From Acidobacteriota bacterium (lineage in GTDB: Bacteria > Acidobacteriota > Terriglobia > Terriglobales > SCQP01): a stretch of 64,000 nucleotides of DNA. Shown here in pieces: positions 9,601 to 17,616 of this stretch. The notes below the pieces were generated by a model. The model ran no database searches, had not been told where the DNA came from, and saw only the letters and a list, made by a program, of their open reading frames with translations. The stretch is from positions 83,571-147,570 of the forward strand of contig DAIDIE010000018.1 of the NCBI GenBank assembly GCA_027459505.1, read 5' to 3'. The translations under genes and the position numbers were made by a program. Every line of letters begins with the position of its first letter. Positions within the stretch are counted from its first letter, which is position 1.

Positions 9601-10404
9601 CGGCTGAAGCTTGAGGAGCGGCAACGGCAGTTCACCGAATCGTTTGTGTTTCTGTTACGCAATGCATTGACGCCGGTGCGCGCCACGATCGGTTTGTTGG
9701 CCGGGGAAACGGTGGCGCGACTGACGCCGGCCATGGCGAGCATTGTTTCGATCGCGGCCAGGAGCGCGGAGCGGATGCAGCATTTGCTGGAGATGCTGGC
9801 GCCGGAAGAGGTTCCCGCGGGTGAAGTGGCGCTTCAAATTGGGCCCTGGGACGCGGCGGCTCTCGCCTATGCCGCCCGCCAGCAAGTGGAAAGCGGGGCG
9901 GAACGGCGGAGCGTGCGGGTGGAAGTGAGCGCGCCGTTGCAGGCGCTGCCGTGCAATGCCGATGGCGAACGGCTTGTGCAGGTATTGGCGAGCCTGTTGA
10001 CGAATGCGGTTGAGGCCAGTGAACAGAGGTCTGTCGTCGAATTACGGCTGGAGGCCTCAGCCCCGCTGCGCCGCCGAGGGGTGGAAGCGCTGATGCTGGC
10101 GCGGGAAGGGGTCATTTTCCAAGTCGTCGATCACGGCCGCGGAATTGCGCGCGAGCGTCTGGCGCTGCTGTTCACTCCCTTTGCGGCGGCCCGCCAAACA
10201 TCCACTGAAGAGCCGTCCGAGACGGGTTGGGCGTTGACGCTGCCGGTGTGCCGGGAAATTGTTGAGCGCCATGGCGGGTCTCTCTGGGTGGAAAGCGAGT
10301 TGGGCGCAGGGACCACGTTCACGCTATGGATTCCCCGCAATCCACCTCAGCCGGCTACAAGTGCGCTCAGCTCCTGGCCGGCAGCCAGTTTGGCAACCAG
10401 CTAG
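6634..10404 (+). CDS. Tandem double sensor histidine kinase in one chain, with complementary degeneration
   Basis: This 1256-residue membrane protein contains two complete sensor-kinase layouts. Module 1 (1-575): TM 19-38, external sensor 40-185, TM 187-208, PAS 225-340, HisKA with H355 in AHRLRAPF, then an ATPase-like domain with broken motifs (N-box Asn replaced by Y474, G1 reads DQTSAI). Module 2 (640-1256): TM 663-684, external sensor, TM 836-858, PAS 880-985, a HisKA-like helix where the His position is F1006 (FVFLLRN), then an ATPase with intact N1124, DHGRGI at 1166-1171, the F-box LLFTPF and a G2 box GWAL. One half therefore keeps the phosphoacceptor and the other the ATP site. No response regulator is adjacent. 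M640 (ATG at 8551) could mark an old gene boundary. Confidence 0.85.
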   Translation: MERRQSKEAFLGALRPTALKAITALACCLVLLTTWAALRKSGPLLRQTRLLRQSDRALRGLDDVVSDLHTALAVRDASRNLPQQEQADQLRALQRRDIRQLNSLRSLPAGSADPASIDDAVDTANHFYQRLLSCVWVPRNAQGGVSPDCNTWGGALGWRVDQLRNTITMPLGKVSPLLTKATRQSLPLLVGSLAVMSLMLLLSLAVMTNSRRRRQKVLAQLQSAEALYQAILDSAAEGIAGIDHNGRTHFINDSALRLLGYSRAGVLRREQHLLWHQHSGGLQSSCAMHGLEQPASEGVDELLRADQTLVPVHYSASPLRDDAGRLLGRVCTLRDARRELELERGREEFIAHVAHRLRAPFKAVSNSLELLRAGELGELPAAIEPLLDVASRNSARTMRLVSTLLEMERIRAGKEAFHFEFVAAVEVLQGLRAALTAELAERGITLQLSNAPQECRIWADAARLHEALTAVVRYSASRSVLGSSISVRIMVSPAGMRSAGQGEEVTFSIEDQTSAIPMLVKRLLGDDYPLVQSDPELTGEALGLSLAAAVARHHGSGLQVLVLNLGNRFSLSCVTREADLGAALSGVERSKRLGTSLASYSRLEAHGSSGSAADGTQQPEQETGDGARSGEEGASPAVAMTRKRWLQFPPLRRLARALQSLHAVLHIVFLVAWSGLAIFAVVGALDLHFIAARAGQAAHASLVLSEIQFTTDAYGTLREASTQYVAQPADFRPWAAAYSAMGEIAFYRFGRLERFLARDKGDTSELHRLESVMNPEAQGAIHCMITARDEGSAAGKSCLARLGPLADAYPILDLLRGNAFAVLSPLSGELDRASRLVVALIWASAILSLCVLLLAVVLHRVNVLSLRHRMRAIRLLSARSRAILDSLATGFCGTDEKGSIRFVNRAGAALLGSRPEDLLGRSATQELFGQVGGAQWLASVSTPPALCLESRHRGQLAVRGGDAIAADYTVAALSGKGRGYVISFQDVRPRLKLEERQRQFTESFVFLLRNALTPVRATIGLLAGETVARLTPAMASIVSIAARSAERMQHLLEMLAPEEVPAGEVALQIGPWDAAALAYAARQQVESGAERRSVRVEVSAPLQALPCNADGERLVQVLASLLTNAVEASEQRSVVELRLEASAPLRRRGVEALMLAREGVIFQVVDHGRGIARERLALLFTPFAAARQTSTEEPSETGWALTLPVCREIVERHGGSLWVESELGAGTTFTLWIPRNPPQPATSALSSWPAASLATS

Positions 10405-10451
10405 TCAGGGGGCAGCGCAAAAGCTTCCTTGGAACGGGCGGGCATCAAGTT

Positions 10452-11003
10452 TCAGAGTTTCCGGACCCAGCTTGGATCGGGCAGCCGCACGCGCACGCCA
10501 CTTTGGATGGCGGTGACCACGAGAGCCATAGCGCCGGGTTCCTTCAACAGGAGCCTGGCGTGACAGCCCTTAAGAGCGCCACTGGTGATTTCAACTTCGT
10601 CCCCCACATGGACTTCCGGGAGCGGGTCAAACGAGAGGCCGCTTTCCAGGAGGCGCTCGACGGCATGAAGTTCCTCCGCGTCCACTTCGACCAGCCCTTG
10701 CCGTGACTTCACAAACCAGAGAAAGCCAGGCGCCTGCATGACGCGCCGCTGTTCCTCCGCATTGACGTTGGCAAACACGTAGGAGGGGAACAAGGGCAAT
10801 CGGAGCAGCTTGCGCCGGTCGCTCCATTGGCGCCAGCTCTGATACGTAGGCAGAAAGATGCGGCAGCCTCGCTCGCTACAGTAGTTGGCCACGCGCTGCT
10901 CAAAGCGGGGTTTGGTATAGATGGCCAGCCAACGGGTGCCGGGGGCGGGCATTTGCTGACCGGAGGGGGCAACGGATGGGGAAGTCTTGGCTTTGGCGTC
11001 CAT
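10452..11003 (-). CDS. NusG/RfaH-like transcription antitermination protein
   Basis: This 183-residue protein has an NGN domain (RWLAIYTKPRFEQRVANY, FLPTYQSWRQWSDRRK, LPLFPSYVFANV) at about 24-115 and a KOW motif (VGDEVEITSGALKGCHARLL) at about 133-155. Such specialised NusG paralogues (RfaH, UpxY, LoaP types) let RNA polymerase read through long polysaccharide operons. It is divergent from the 15-kb exopolysaccharide cluster, which fits that job. The start at 11003 (MDAKAK) is chosen because the frame upstream has no NusG similarity; M at 10952 (MPAPGTRW), right at the domain edge, is an alternative. No strong Shine-Dalgarno supports either. Confidence 0.85.
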   Translation of the reverse strand: MDAKAKTSPSVAPSGQQMPAPGTRWLAIYTKPRFEQRVANYCSERGCRIFLPTYQSWRQWSDRRKLLRLPLFPSYVFANVNAEEQRRVMQAPGFLWFVKSRQGLVEVDAEELHAVERLLESGLSFDPLPEVHVGDEVEITSGALKGCHARLLLKEPGAMALVVTAIQSGVRVRLPDPSWVRKL

Positions 11004-11315
11004 ACAATGCGTGGAGCGGTTGCCGGGCATTTGACCCGGCGGTTGTGGGTTCTGGACCACCCAAACCCATTGTAGCGAAGGCACTTGATGCCAATTGGGG
11101 CGAGCGGCTTGCAGCGACGTGGAAGGCGGGCCGTCTTTAGCGAGGGCGCTAGGAATTTCTCCTGTAGCGCGGGCGAAAAGCTGCCGATACAATGTGTGTC
11201 TCTGTTTTTCAGGATGAACTAAGGAACCCCGGGGACCCGAATGTGAGCGGGCGAGAAGCTGGGGGCATTGGGACTGAGAGGACGGAGGTGTCTCCGCCCG
11301 GGCAGGCAAGCAGCC
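11004..11315. other. Divergent promoter region between antiterminator and polysaccharide cluster
   Basis: About 312 bp hold an inverted repeat GCCGGG-N7-CCCGGC around 11024-11042 and a second one, CGGAG-GTGT-CTCCG, at 11283-11296, only 20 bp before the first cluster gene. TACAAT boxes occur on both strands (about 11068-11073 minus, 11188-11193 plus) without good -35 elements. An antiterminator recruitment site would be expected in the leader, but none is recognisable. Confidence 0.4.
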
Positions 11316-12830
11316 ATGAAAAGCTTATTCGCAGCGGCCATTATTGCGTACCTGATATCCCTGCTGCTGACACGGCTGGTGCGCGATCTGGCCATCCGGC
11401 ACCGCTGGCTGGACCGGCCCGGAGGGCGGCATGTGCACAAGGTGCCGACGCCGCGGCTGGGAGGAGTGGCCGTCTGGCTTTCGGTTCTGCTGTCGTTAGT
11501 CATCCTGCGCGGGTGGGAGGACTTGAGCGGCCACTCGGCGCAGATCAGCGTGTTCACCCTGTGGCGCATTGCGTTGCCGGGAACGCTGCTGTTCGCGGTG
11601 GGGTTGTGGGACGACCTGAGAGAGATCCGCCCGCTTTACAAGCTGGGGGCGCAGGCCGCGGCTGGAGGACTGCTATGGCTGCTGGGGGTGCGTGTGCGCG
11701 TGCTTACATGGGAGCAGCCACACCAGGCGGTGGTGTTGCCCGGGCAGGGAAGCCCCAACCTGGCCGAGCCGATCAGCCTTGCTGTGACGGTTTTCTGGGT
11801 CTTGCTTTGTGTCAATGCGCTCAACCTGGTGGACGGCATTGACGGTTTGGCGGGCGGGGTTGGAGCGATCGCCTGCGGCACGCTGGCATTGACCGCCTAC
11901 ACTTCCGGGAACGTGCTGCTTACCAGTCTGATGCTGGTTATGGTGGGCGCCCTGCTTGGGTTTTTGAAGTTTAATTTCAATCCGGCGAGCATTTTCCTGG
12001 GTGACGGAGGCAGCCTGTTTACCGGCTTTGTGCTGGCCGCCTCGGGCGTTTTGTGGTCGCAAAAGCAGGCGGCGTTTTTAGCACTGAGCGTGCCGATGCT
12101 GGTTCTGACCGTGCCGATGCTGGAGGTAGCGCTGACGGTGGCGCGGCGATCACTGGGCCGCAAACCGCTGTTTACCGCCGACGCGCAGCACGTTCACCAT
12201 CGTTTACTGCAGCAGGGTGCGACGCCCAAGCGGGCCGCCCTGAGCCTGTACGTACTGGCTTCCGGCGCCGGAGCGATGGCCTATGCCATTGCGCATGGCA
12301 GCCGGGTGCTGTTGGTGGTGGCGCCCGCGGGAGTGGTGGCGGTGTTGCTGTGGATACGCAGTCTGCGCTATCCGGAGCTTACGGAACTGGTTTACGTGCT
12401 GTCGCACGCGCTGCCGCGGCGTGAGCTGCTGGACGTCTTCATCCGCCTGCATCGCGCCACCCTACAGGCCGCCGCCGCGCCCGACCTGCCGCACCTGTGG
12501 GGCGCGCTGGGAGAGATCGGAACGTTGCTGAAGGCGAACGACACAAATACCTGGATCACGATGCGCGCTACGCTGCGCATAGGGGAAAGCCACATGGAGC
12601 GCCATTGGGGATCGCCCAGCGAGCGGGCGCCGCGTTACGTGCTGGGCGAGGAGTACCTCGACAACAGCTGGACGGTGGAATTGTGGTGTTCGCGAAGGTC
12701 GGCGCTGGCGCGGCGCGGGGCACGGCTGATGCAGGTGAACTTCCGTAACCTGGCGCGCGGACTGGCGCAAATAGGGACGCCGGTGGAGGACGCTACAGGG
12801 CGCGCGTCCGCGGCAGGCCAGGTGAGCTGA
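11316..12830 (+). CDS. WecA/MraY-family polyprenyl-phosphate sugar-1-phosphate transferase with C-terminal extension
   Basis: This 504-residue membrane enzyme should start polysaccharide assembly by moving a HexNAc-1-phosphate from UDP onto undecaprenyl phosphate. Signature motifs are present: PTPRLGGVAVW (about 44-54), DD at 99-100, NLVDGIDGLAGG (170-181), FNFNPASIFLGDGGS (219-233) and HVHHRLL (292-298). After the last membrane helix near 350 a soluble C-terminal region of about 150 residues follows that is absent from standard WecA and contains no motif I know. The start ATG follows GGCAGGCAAGCAGCC; an upstream in-frame GTG region is not WecA-like. Confidence 0.88.
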   Translation: MKSLFAAAIIAYLISLLLTRLVRDLAIRHRWLDRPGGRHVHKVPTPRLGGVAVWLSVLLSLVILRGWEDLSGHSAQISVFTLWRIALPGTLLFAVGLWDDLREIRPLYKLGAQAAAGGLLWLLGVRVRVLTWEQPHQAVVLPGQGSPNLAEPISLAVTVFWVLLCVNALNLVDGIDGLAGGVGAIACGTLALTAYTSGNVLLTSLMLVMVGALLGFLKFNFNPASIFLGDGGSLFTGFVLAASGVLWSQKQAAFLALSVPMLVLTVPMLEVALTVARRSLGRKPLFTADAQHVHHRLLQQGATPKRAALSLYVLASGAGAMAYAIAHGSRVLLVVAPAGVVAVLLWIRSLRYPELTELVYVLSHALPRRELLDVFIRLHRATLQAAAAPDLPHLWGALGEIGTLLKANDTNTWITMRATLRIGESHMERHWGSPSERAPRYVLGEEYLDNSWTVELWCSRRSALARRGARLMQVNFRNLARGLAQIGTPVEDATGRASAAGQVS

Positions 12831-12856
12831 AGCTGGCCAAGGCGAGGAGTCTCAGG

Positions 12857-13606
12857 ATGATTTCCGTACCGAAAATTTCCCCCGACCGGCCGCTGGGGCG
12901 GCTTTTGCGGGCGCCCTTCAACTTGATTCCGGCGACGGCGGTAGCGCCTATTCTGCAAGGTCCGGCGCGGGGCCTCAGGTGGGTCATTCGCAGCAGCGAT
13001 TACAGTTGCTGGCTGGGCTCGTACGAATCCGGCAAACAACAGCTCTTCGCCCGCTTCGTGCGGCCGGGGATGACGGTGCTGGACGTGGGCGCCAATGCAG
13101 GCTTCTACACCCTGCTGGCGGGCAAACTGGCCGGGGCGCAAGGACAAGTGATCGCGGTGGAACCGTTTCCGGAAAACCAGCGATCGCTGAAACGGCACAT
13201 GGCGCTCAATCCGGATCTGAACATCAGGCTAATCGAAGCGGCGGCCTCCGCTTCGTGCGGGGAGGCGCGGTTTCACACCGGAGTGACCCGTTTGACGGGC
13301 GGACTGAGCGTGGACGGCGATCTGGTTGTCACAACCATCACGCTGGATTCACTTCCGCGCGCCGATTTGCTCAAAATCGATGTAGAGGGGGCGGAGTTAG
13401 AAGTGCTGCAAGGGGCCGAGCGGCTGTTGCGGGAGAAGCGGCCCACCATTTTTCTGGCCACCCACGGCGCGGCAGTCCACGCCGCCTGCTGCGGGCTGCT
13501 GCGGGAACACGGCTATCAACTGGCGGCCCTGGATGGAACAAGCGCGGTGGAAAATACGGACGAAGTGCTGGCGACGCCGCAGGTGGCCGGCGCCATGGCG
13601 GGCTGA
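12857..13606 (+). CDS. FkbM family SAM-dependent methyltransferase
   Basis: This 249-residue protein has the SAM-binding motif VLDVGANAGFYTLLAG (75-90), the acidic loop VIAVEPFPEN and the FkbM-typical LLKIDVEGAELEVLQGAERL near 168-188. FkbM enzymes O-methylate sugars or polyketides; within this cluster a sugar of the repeat unit is the likely substrate. The C-terminal part is short and ends 1 base into the next gene (TGATG overlap at 13604-13608). Confidence 0.88.
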   Translation: MISVPKISPDRPLGRLLRAPFNLIPATAVAPILQGPARGLRWVIRSSDYSCWLGSYESGKQQLFARFVRPGMTVLDVGANAGFYTLLAGKLAGAQGQVIAVEPFPENQRSLKRHMALNPDLNIRLIEAAASASCGEARFHTGVTRLTGGLSVDGDLVVTTITLDSLPRADLLKIDVEGAELEVLQGAERLLREKRPTIFLATHGAAVHAACCGLLREHGYQLAALDGTSAVENTDEVLATPQVAGAMAG

Positions 13607-15180
13607 TGAGTAGGATGGAGGACAAAGCGCTGGAGGTTGCGGCCGCGGAATCCGGGCGGGCGCGGCTGGAACTGCAGGGCAGCCATCGCGCCGCACTGGG
13701 TTGGCTGGCGGGGGTAGGACAGTTAGCGGTAACCACGGTCGTATCGTTGGTTCTGACCCGGGTGGTGGTGCACCACGTTGGGCGCGAGGTTTACGGCGCA
13801 TGGCGAGCCATTTCGCAATGGGCTGGTTATATGGGGGTGGGTTCGGCGCTGGCGATTTATCCGGCGTTGCCGTTCTTTGTGAAGGCGCGGCGTGAGGCCG
13901 GGGCAGTGGGCATGGCGGCGGTGCTGAAGCGGGTGCTGGGCGCCTATTACAAGGTCGGCGCGGCCGGGCTGCTGCTGGGTCTGCTGCTTGCACCCTTGCT
14001 GCCGCGGTTACTGCATTTGCGGGGCAGCGGGCATGAGCCTGCGGTTGTAGCGGCATTTCTGATCTTTGTCGTGGTGTGCTACGCGGTGGGCGGGCTGGAG
14101 ACCTACAGCACGGTTCTGCATGTTACCGAGCGCAGCTATTTTGTACGCCTGATCCTTGTTATTCAAAACCTGGTAAGCGTGAGCGCGGTCTGCGCGGCGG
14201 CAGTGCTGGGCTGGGGGCTCGCGGGAATGGCGGGCGGAGCGTGCCTGGGCGTGGTCACCGGTTGTGTGCTGTTTTGGCGAGTAGCGCGGCGGTTATTGCC
14301 GCCGATGCGTCAGGTCGAGAGCGCGGCAATCTCCGCGAAAGAAGTGCGGGAGCAGACGGTGGCTATCAGCGCCAGCGTCTATGCCGATCGCGTCAACCTA
14401 TTGAGCGACAACATCGTCGTGGCACTGTTGTTCGGTTCAGGAACGGTGGCTTCGTTTGCACTCACCCAGCAGCCCATTTTGCTGGCCGGCACACTGGTGA
14501 AGGATCTGGGACGAGTGTGCTGGGCGGGATTGGCGCGCTTGTCGGGCGATGCGGCTTCGCACCGGGAACGCCTAATCGAGGGATTGCGCCTGGCTACGGG
14601 AATGGGCTGCGTCCTGCTGGCGGTGGCGGTAGTTTGCGATCGGCCATTTCTGCGGCTGTGGGTGGGGAGCCAGTATTTTGCCGGTGGCGGTCTGGTGCTG
14701 GCAACGGCTGGAGCGGCGGCGCTGCTGGCCTTGAGCGGGTTTTTCGCGGCGTTACTGGACGCCAATGGGCATGCGCAGCGCAGAATGAAGTTTGCCGTCG
14801 GCGGCGCAGTTTTGAATGTGGGCAGCAGCCTGGTGTTTGCCCGGATGTGGGGGCCAATCGGCGTTCCATTGGGGACCATGGCGGGCATGCTGCTGACGGA
14901 GTCCTGGTTTAATCTGCGCCTGTACTGTCATCTCACGACGTTGCGAGCGCGGGAAGTAGGTGCGGCGGTACTGTGGACGGTTTTGCAGGCAGTGCCCTAC
15001 TGGTTGGGAGTGGCTTACTTGGCGGGCCGGTTGCCTTCGCGGCTAACGTGGATCGAACTGGGCGGTTTAGGAATTATGTTGCTGGCCAGTGGAGGGCTGT
15101 ACTTGTGGCTGGTGTTGTTGCGCGGAAGCGAACGGCGCATGTGGATGCTGCGCATGCGCGCATTGTTGGTGAGGGAATGA
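13606..15180 (+). CDS. Polysaccharide flippase (Wzx-like, MATE/MOP superfamily)
   Basis: This 524-residue protein has about 12-14 hydrophobic segments and an N-terminal GQLAVTTVVSLVLTRVVVHHVG followed by YGAWRAISQWAGY, the layout of Wzx O-unit flippases. It would move lipid-linked repeat units across the inner membrane. It starts in a TGATG overlap with the methyltransferase gene; the frame stays open far upstream through antisense-like sequence, which is not part of the protein. Confidence 0.85.
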   Translation: MSRMEDKALEVAAAESGRARLELQGSHRAALGWLAGVGQLAVTTVVSLVLTRVVVHHVGREVYGAWRAISQWAGYMGVGSALAIYPALPFFVKARREAGAVGMAAVLKRVLGAYYKVGAAGLLLGLLLAPLLPRLLHLRGSGHEPAVVAAFLIFVVVCYAVGGLETYSTVLHVTERSYFVRLILVIQNLVSVSAVCAAAVLGWGLAGMAGGACLGVVTGCVLFWRVARRLLPPMRQVESAAISAKEVREQTVAISASVYADRVNLLSDNIVVALLFGSGTVASFALTQQPILLAGTLVKDLGRVCWAGLARLSGDAASHRERLIEGLRLATGMGCVLLAVAVVCDRPFLRLWVGSQYFAGGGLVLATAGAAALLALSGFFAALLDANGHAQRRMKFAVGGAVLNVGSSLVFARMWGPIGVPLGTMAGMLLTESWFNLRLYCHLTTLRAREVGAAVLWTVLQAVPYWLGVAYLAGRLPSRLTWIELGGLGIMLLASGGLYLWLVLLRGSERRMWMLRMRALLVRE

Positions 15181-15193
15181 GGGCGGACCACTG

Positions 15194-16543
15194 ATGGCGA
15201 TTGGGCTGGTATTGACGGCGCTGTGCACCTTGAGCGTTTTTGTGCTGGCGCGCCGGTCTCCGGGGCACGCCATGGGCGTGCTGTTGCTGGTGGGGGCCAA
15301 CATTGGCTACATCCGCGCTCACTACGCCACCAGCCTCACCATGTTCTTGTTTGATATTGGCTGTGTGAGCTTTTACGCGGGAGCGCTGCTATCGCCGCAG
15401 ATGCGCGCCCGGCTACACAACATTGGCGGGGCGCTGCCGCATTGGTTTTTCTGGTTGTGTGCGTGGCCGGCGCTGCTGTTGCTGGTGCCGACGCAGCCGT
15501 TTCTGGTGCGGCTGGTGGGCTTTCGGGACGCGATCTTCTATCTGCCGTTCTTGTTGGTGGGTTACGTCTTAACGCCGGAGGACAGAAGACAGCTTGCTAA
15601 GTGGCTGGCAGTGATTGTGCTTCTGGCGCTGGGAGAAGCATGGCTGGAAGTGCATTTCGGTTTGGCGGCATTGTTCCCGCCTATTCCCGTGGACTTCCTG
15701 ATCCTGGCTGCGCACGATGTGCATGTTGGACATCACCTGACGTATCGTATCCCGGCATTTTTCGTGGCTGCGGCGGTCTACGGCGAGTTTTGTGTGCTGA
15801 GCGTTCCGTTTCTGGTCGCTGCCGTCGTTGATAAGCAACGTTCGGCGAAAATGCGTCTGTTGGCGCTGCTCGCCTTGACCGCGTCGTTACTAGGCGTCTT
15901 ATATTGCGCCTCACGCTCGGATTTTTTGATCATGGCGGGCCTGCTGTTTACGGCTTTGCTGGTGGCGCGAATGCCGGTGCATTTCAAAGTGATGCTGGCC
16001 CTGCTGGCGCTGGCGGGGGGGCTCCTGATGCTTCGTACGCCCCGCTTTCAGCGCTCTCTAACACTTCAGAACACGGCTGCCGACCAGCGCCGAGTGCAGT
16101 TCAGCGTGAACCAATCCTTTATTGCTCTGTTAGAAAAGTATCCGATGGGGAACGGTTTGGGCGGTGGCGGGAGCAATATGCCGTCTTTTTTGCAACATGC
16201 AGTGCGGCATCGAGTGACGCTGGAAAATGAATACGCGCGAATCATGCTGGAACAGGGGATTCCGGGGCTGATTCTATGGTGTGCGTTTTTGCTGTACTTT
16301 TTCCTGCGCGGGCAGCCTTTCAAGGTCAGGCGTGAAAAGGCCGCAAATACCTTGGCCTACGCCTGCTGTGCGGCGCTGATTTTACAGGCGATGCTGGGAC
16401 TGGGACTCTATGAAACCACTCCTTCAGCGGCATTCCTGTTTTTGCTAATGGGCTGGTTGTTGCAGGGTGGCTCGGCACGAATATTCGAAGGACAAGAGGC
16501 GTGGACAGGACCGGAAAGGGTGATGCAGGTGGCCGGACGATGA
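15194..16543 (+). CDS. O-antigen polymerase/ligase-like membrane protein (Wzy/WaaL type)
   Basis: This 449-residue protein has about 10-12 transmembrane segments. The late periplasmic loop carries FSVNQSFIALLEKYPMGNGL and the typical TLENEYARIMLEQGIPGLIL, found in the Wzy_C domain of O-antigen ligases and polymerases. In a cluster with a flippase and initiating transferase, polymerisation of the repeat units is the simplest role. A ligase role cannot be excluded. Confidence 0.8.
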   Translation: MAIGLVLTALCTLSVFVLARRSPGHAMGVLLLVGANIGYIRAHYATSLTMFLFDIGCVSFYAGALLSPQMRARLHNIGGALPHWFFWLCAWPALLLLVPTQPFLVRLVGFRDAIFYLPFLLVGYVLTPEDRRQLAKWLAVIVLLALGEAWLEVHFGLAALFPPIPVDFLILAAHDVHVGHHLTYRIPAFFVAAAVYGEFCVLSVPFLVAAVVDKQRSAKMRLLALLALTASLLGVLYCASRSDFLIMAGLLFTALLVARMPVHFKVMLALLALAGGLLMLRTPRFQRSLTLQNTAADQRRVQFSVNQSFIALLEKYPMGNGLGGGGSNMPSFLQHAVRHRVTLENEYARIMLEQGIPGLILWCAFLLYFFLRGQPFKVRREKAANTLAYACCAALILQAMLGLGLYETTPSAAFLFLLMGWLLQGGSARIFEGQEAWTGPERVMQVAGR

Positions 16544-17616
16544 AGCTATTGCTACTTATTGGACCGGAGCCGGGCTGTTTGCGAGAAGCCTGCGAGCCCA
16601 TGCGCGCTCGTCTACTAGACCTGGGGTTTGATTGCCAGATGCACGTGGAGCCCCGCCGCTTTCCCTTACGATTGCCACAGGCGGATGTTGTTGTTCTGCA
16701 TTACACTCCTTTCACGCTTGGACTGAAGGGTCTGAATCTATTGTTTTGTTGGCGGCTGAGACACCTCATACGCGGTAGGCGGCTGTGGGTGATGTTCCAC
16801 GAGGTGCAGCGCCAGTTCAATGTTCATCACCGGCCGCAGGAATGGTTGCAAGCTCTGATTCACCGCTGGATGAAACGAACGTTGCTGGCGAGGGCCGACG
16901 AGGTGTTGCTCAGTACCAGTTCCTGGGCGGCCTTACTGCGTGGAACAACGGCGGAGCAGCGTCCAGCCTGGGTGGTCCCCTCCTATAGTCAGGTGGCGAC
17001 GGTAGCCAGGGTGGAGGAGGTGTGGCGTTTGCGGGCTCCGGCAGGAGAAGGGATGCTAGTGGGTCATTTCGGGACGCGGCATCACTCCACGGCCGCGCTA
17101 GTTCGGGAAATATCAGCTCGGTTGCTTGCCGGGGATAGAACTCTTCACATGCTGTTTATGGGCAGAGGAGCGAAGCTCTTTCAAGCGGAACTGTCGGAAC
17201 GGGACCCGCAGTGGAAGGGGCGCATACAAGCTCTGGATGACGCGGGTGCGGAGGAGGTGGCGGCCGGCATTGCCGCCTGCGACGTTATGCTGCAGCCTTA
17301 CGGTGACGGAGTGAACTGCCGGCGCGGCACACTTAGCGCGAGCCTGGCGCTCGGTGCCGCTGTGGTGAGCAACGCAGGACTATTGTCCGAGGAGTTCTGG
17401 ACGAGGGAGGACCTGCTGTTCCTAGCACCGGAGCCAAGTGTTGAGGCGCTGGTAGAAGCTTGCCGGACGGCTCTGTCCTCGCCTGAGCGGCGCCGAGAAA
17501 AAGGGCGGCGGGCGGGACAGTTTTATCAACGTTGGATGTCACTGGATAGCGCCGTAAAGACCTACGAAACACTCATCGCGCGCAGCGGTAGGACTGTTGA
17601 GGCAACCAGGGCATGA
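16540..17616 (+). CDS. Glycosyltransferase, GT4-like
   Basis: This 358-residue protein starts in an ATGA overlap (16540-16543) with the polymerase gene. The N-terminal half is a Rossmann-like start (MKLLLLIGPEPGC, then ADVVVLHYTPF) and the C-terminal half has the GT-B pattern VGHFGTRHHSTAAL, AACDVMLQPYGDG and ASLALGAAVVSNAG. The usual E-x7-E motif of GT4 is not intact, so it may belong to a divergent branch. Sugar specificity cannot be read. Confidence 0.75.
   Translation: MKLLLLIGPEPGCLREACEPMRARLLDLGFDCQMHVEPRRFPLRLPQADVVVLHYTPFTLGLKGLNLLFCWRLRHLIRGRRLWVMFHEVQRQFNVHHRPQEWLQALIHRWMKRTLLARADEVLLSTSSWAALLRGTTAEQRPAWVVPSYSQVATVARVEEVWRLRAPAGEGMLVGHFGTRHHSTAALVREISARLLAGDRTLHMLFMGRGAKLFQAELSERDPQWKGRIQALDDAGAEEVAAGIAACDVMLQPYGDGVNCRRGTLSASLALGAAVVSNAGLLSEEFWTREDLLFLAPEPSVEALVEACRTALSSPERRREKGRRAGQFYQRWMSLDSAVKTYETLIARSGRTVEATRA

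Noticed and set aside
15194-16543. Considered as an exosortase for the SPE(N/D)P proteins
   Set aside because: It has the NEYARIMLEQGIPG loop of the O-antigen ligase/polymerase family and lacks the exosortase Cys/Arg/His arrangement.
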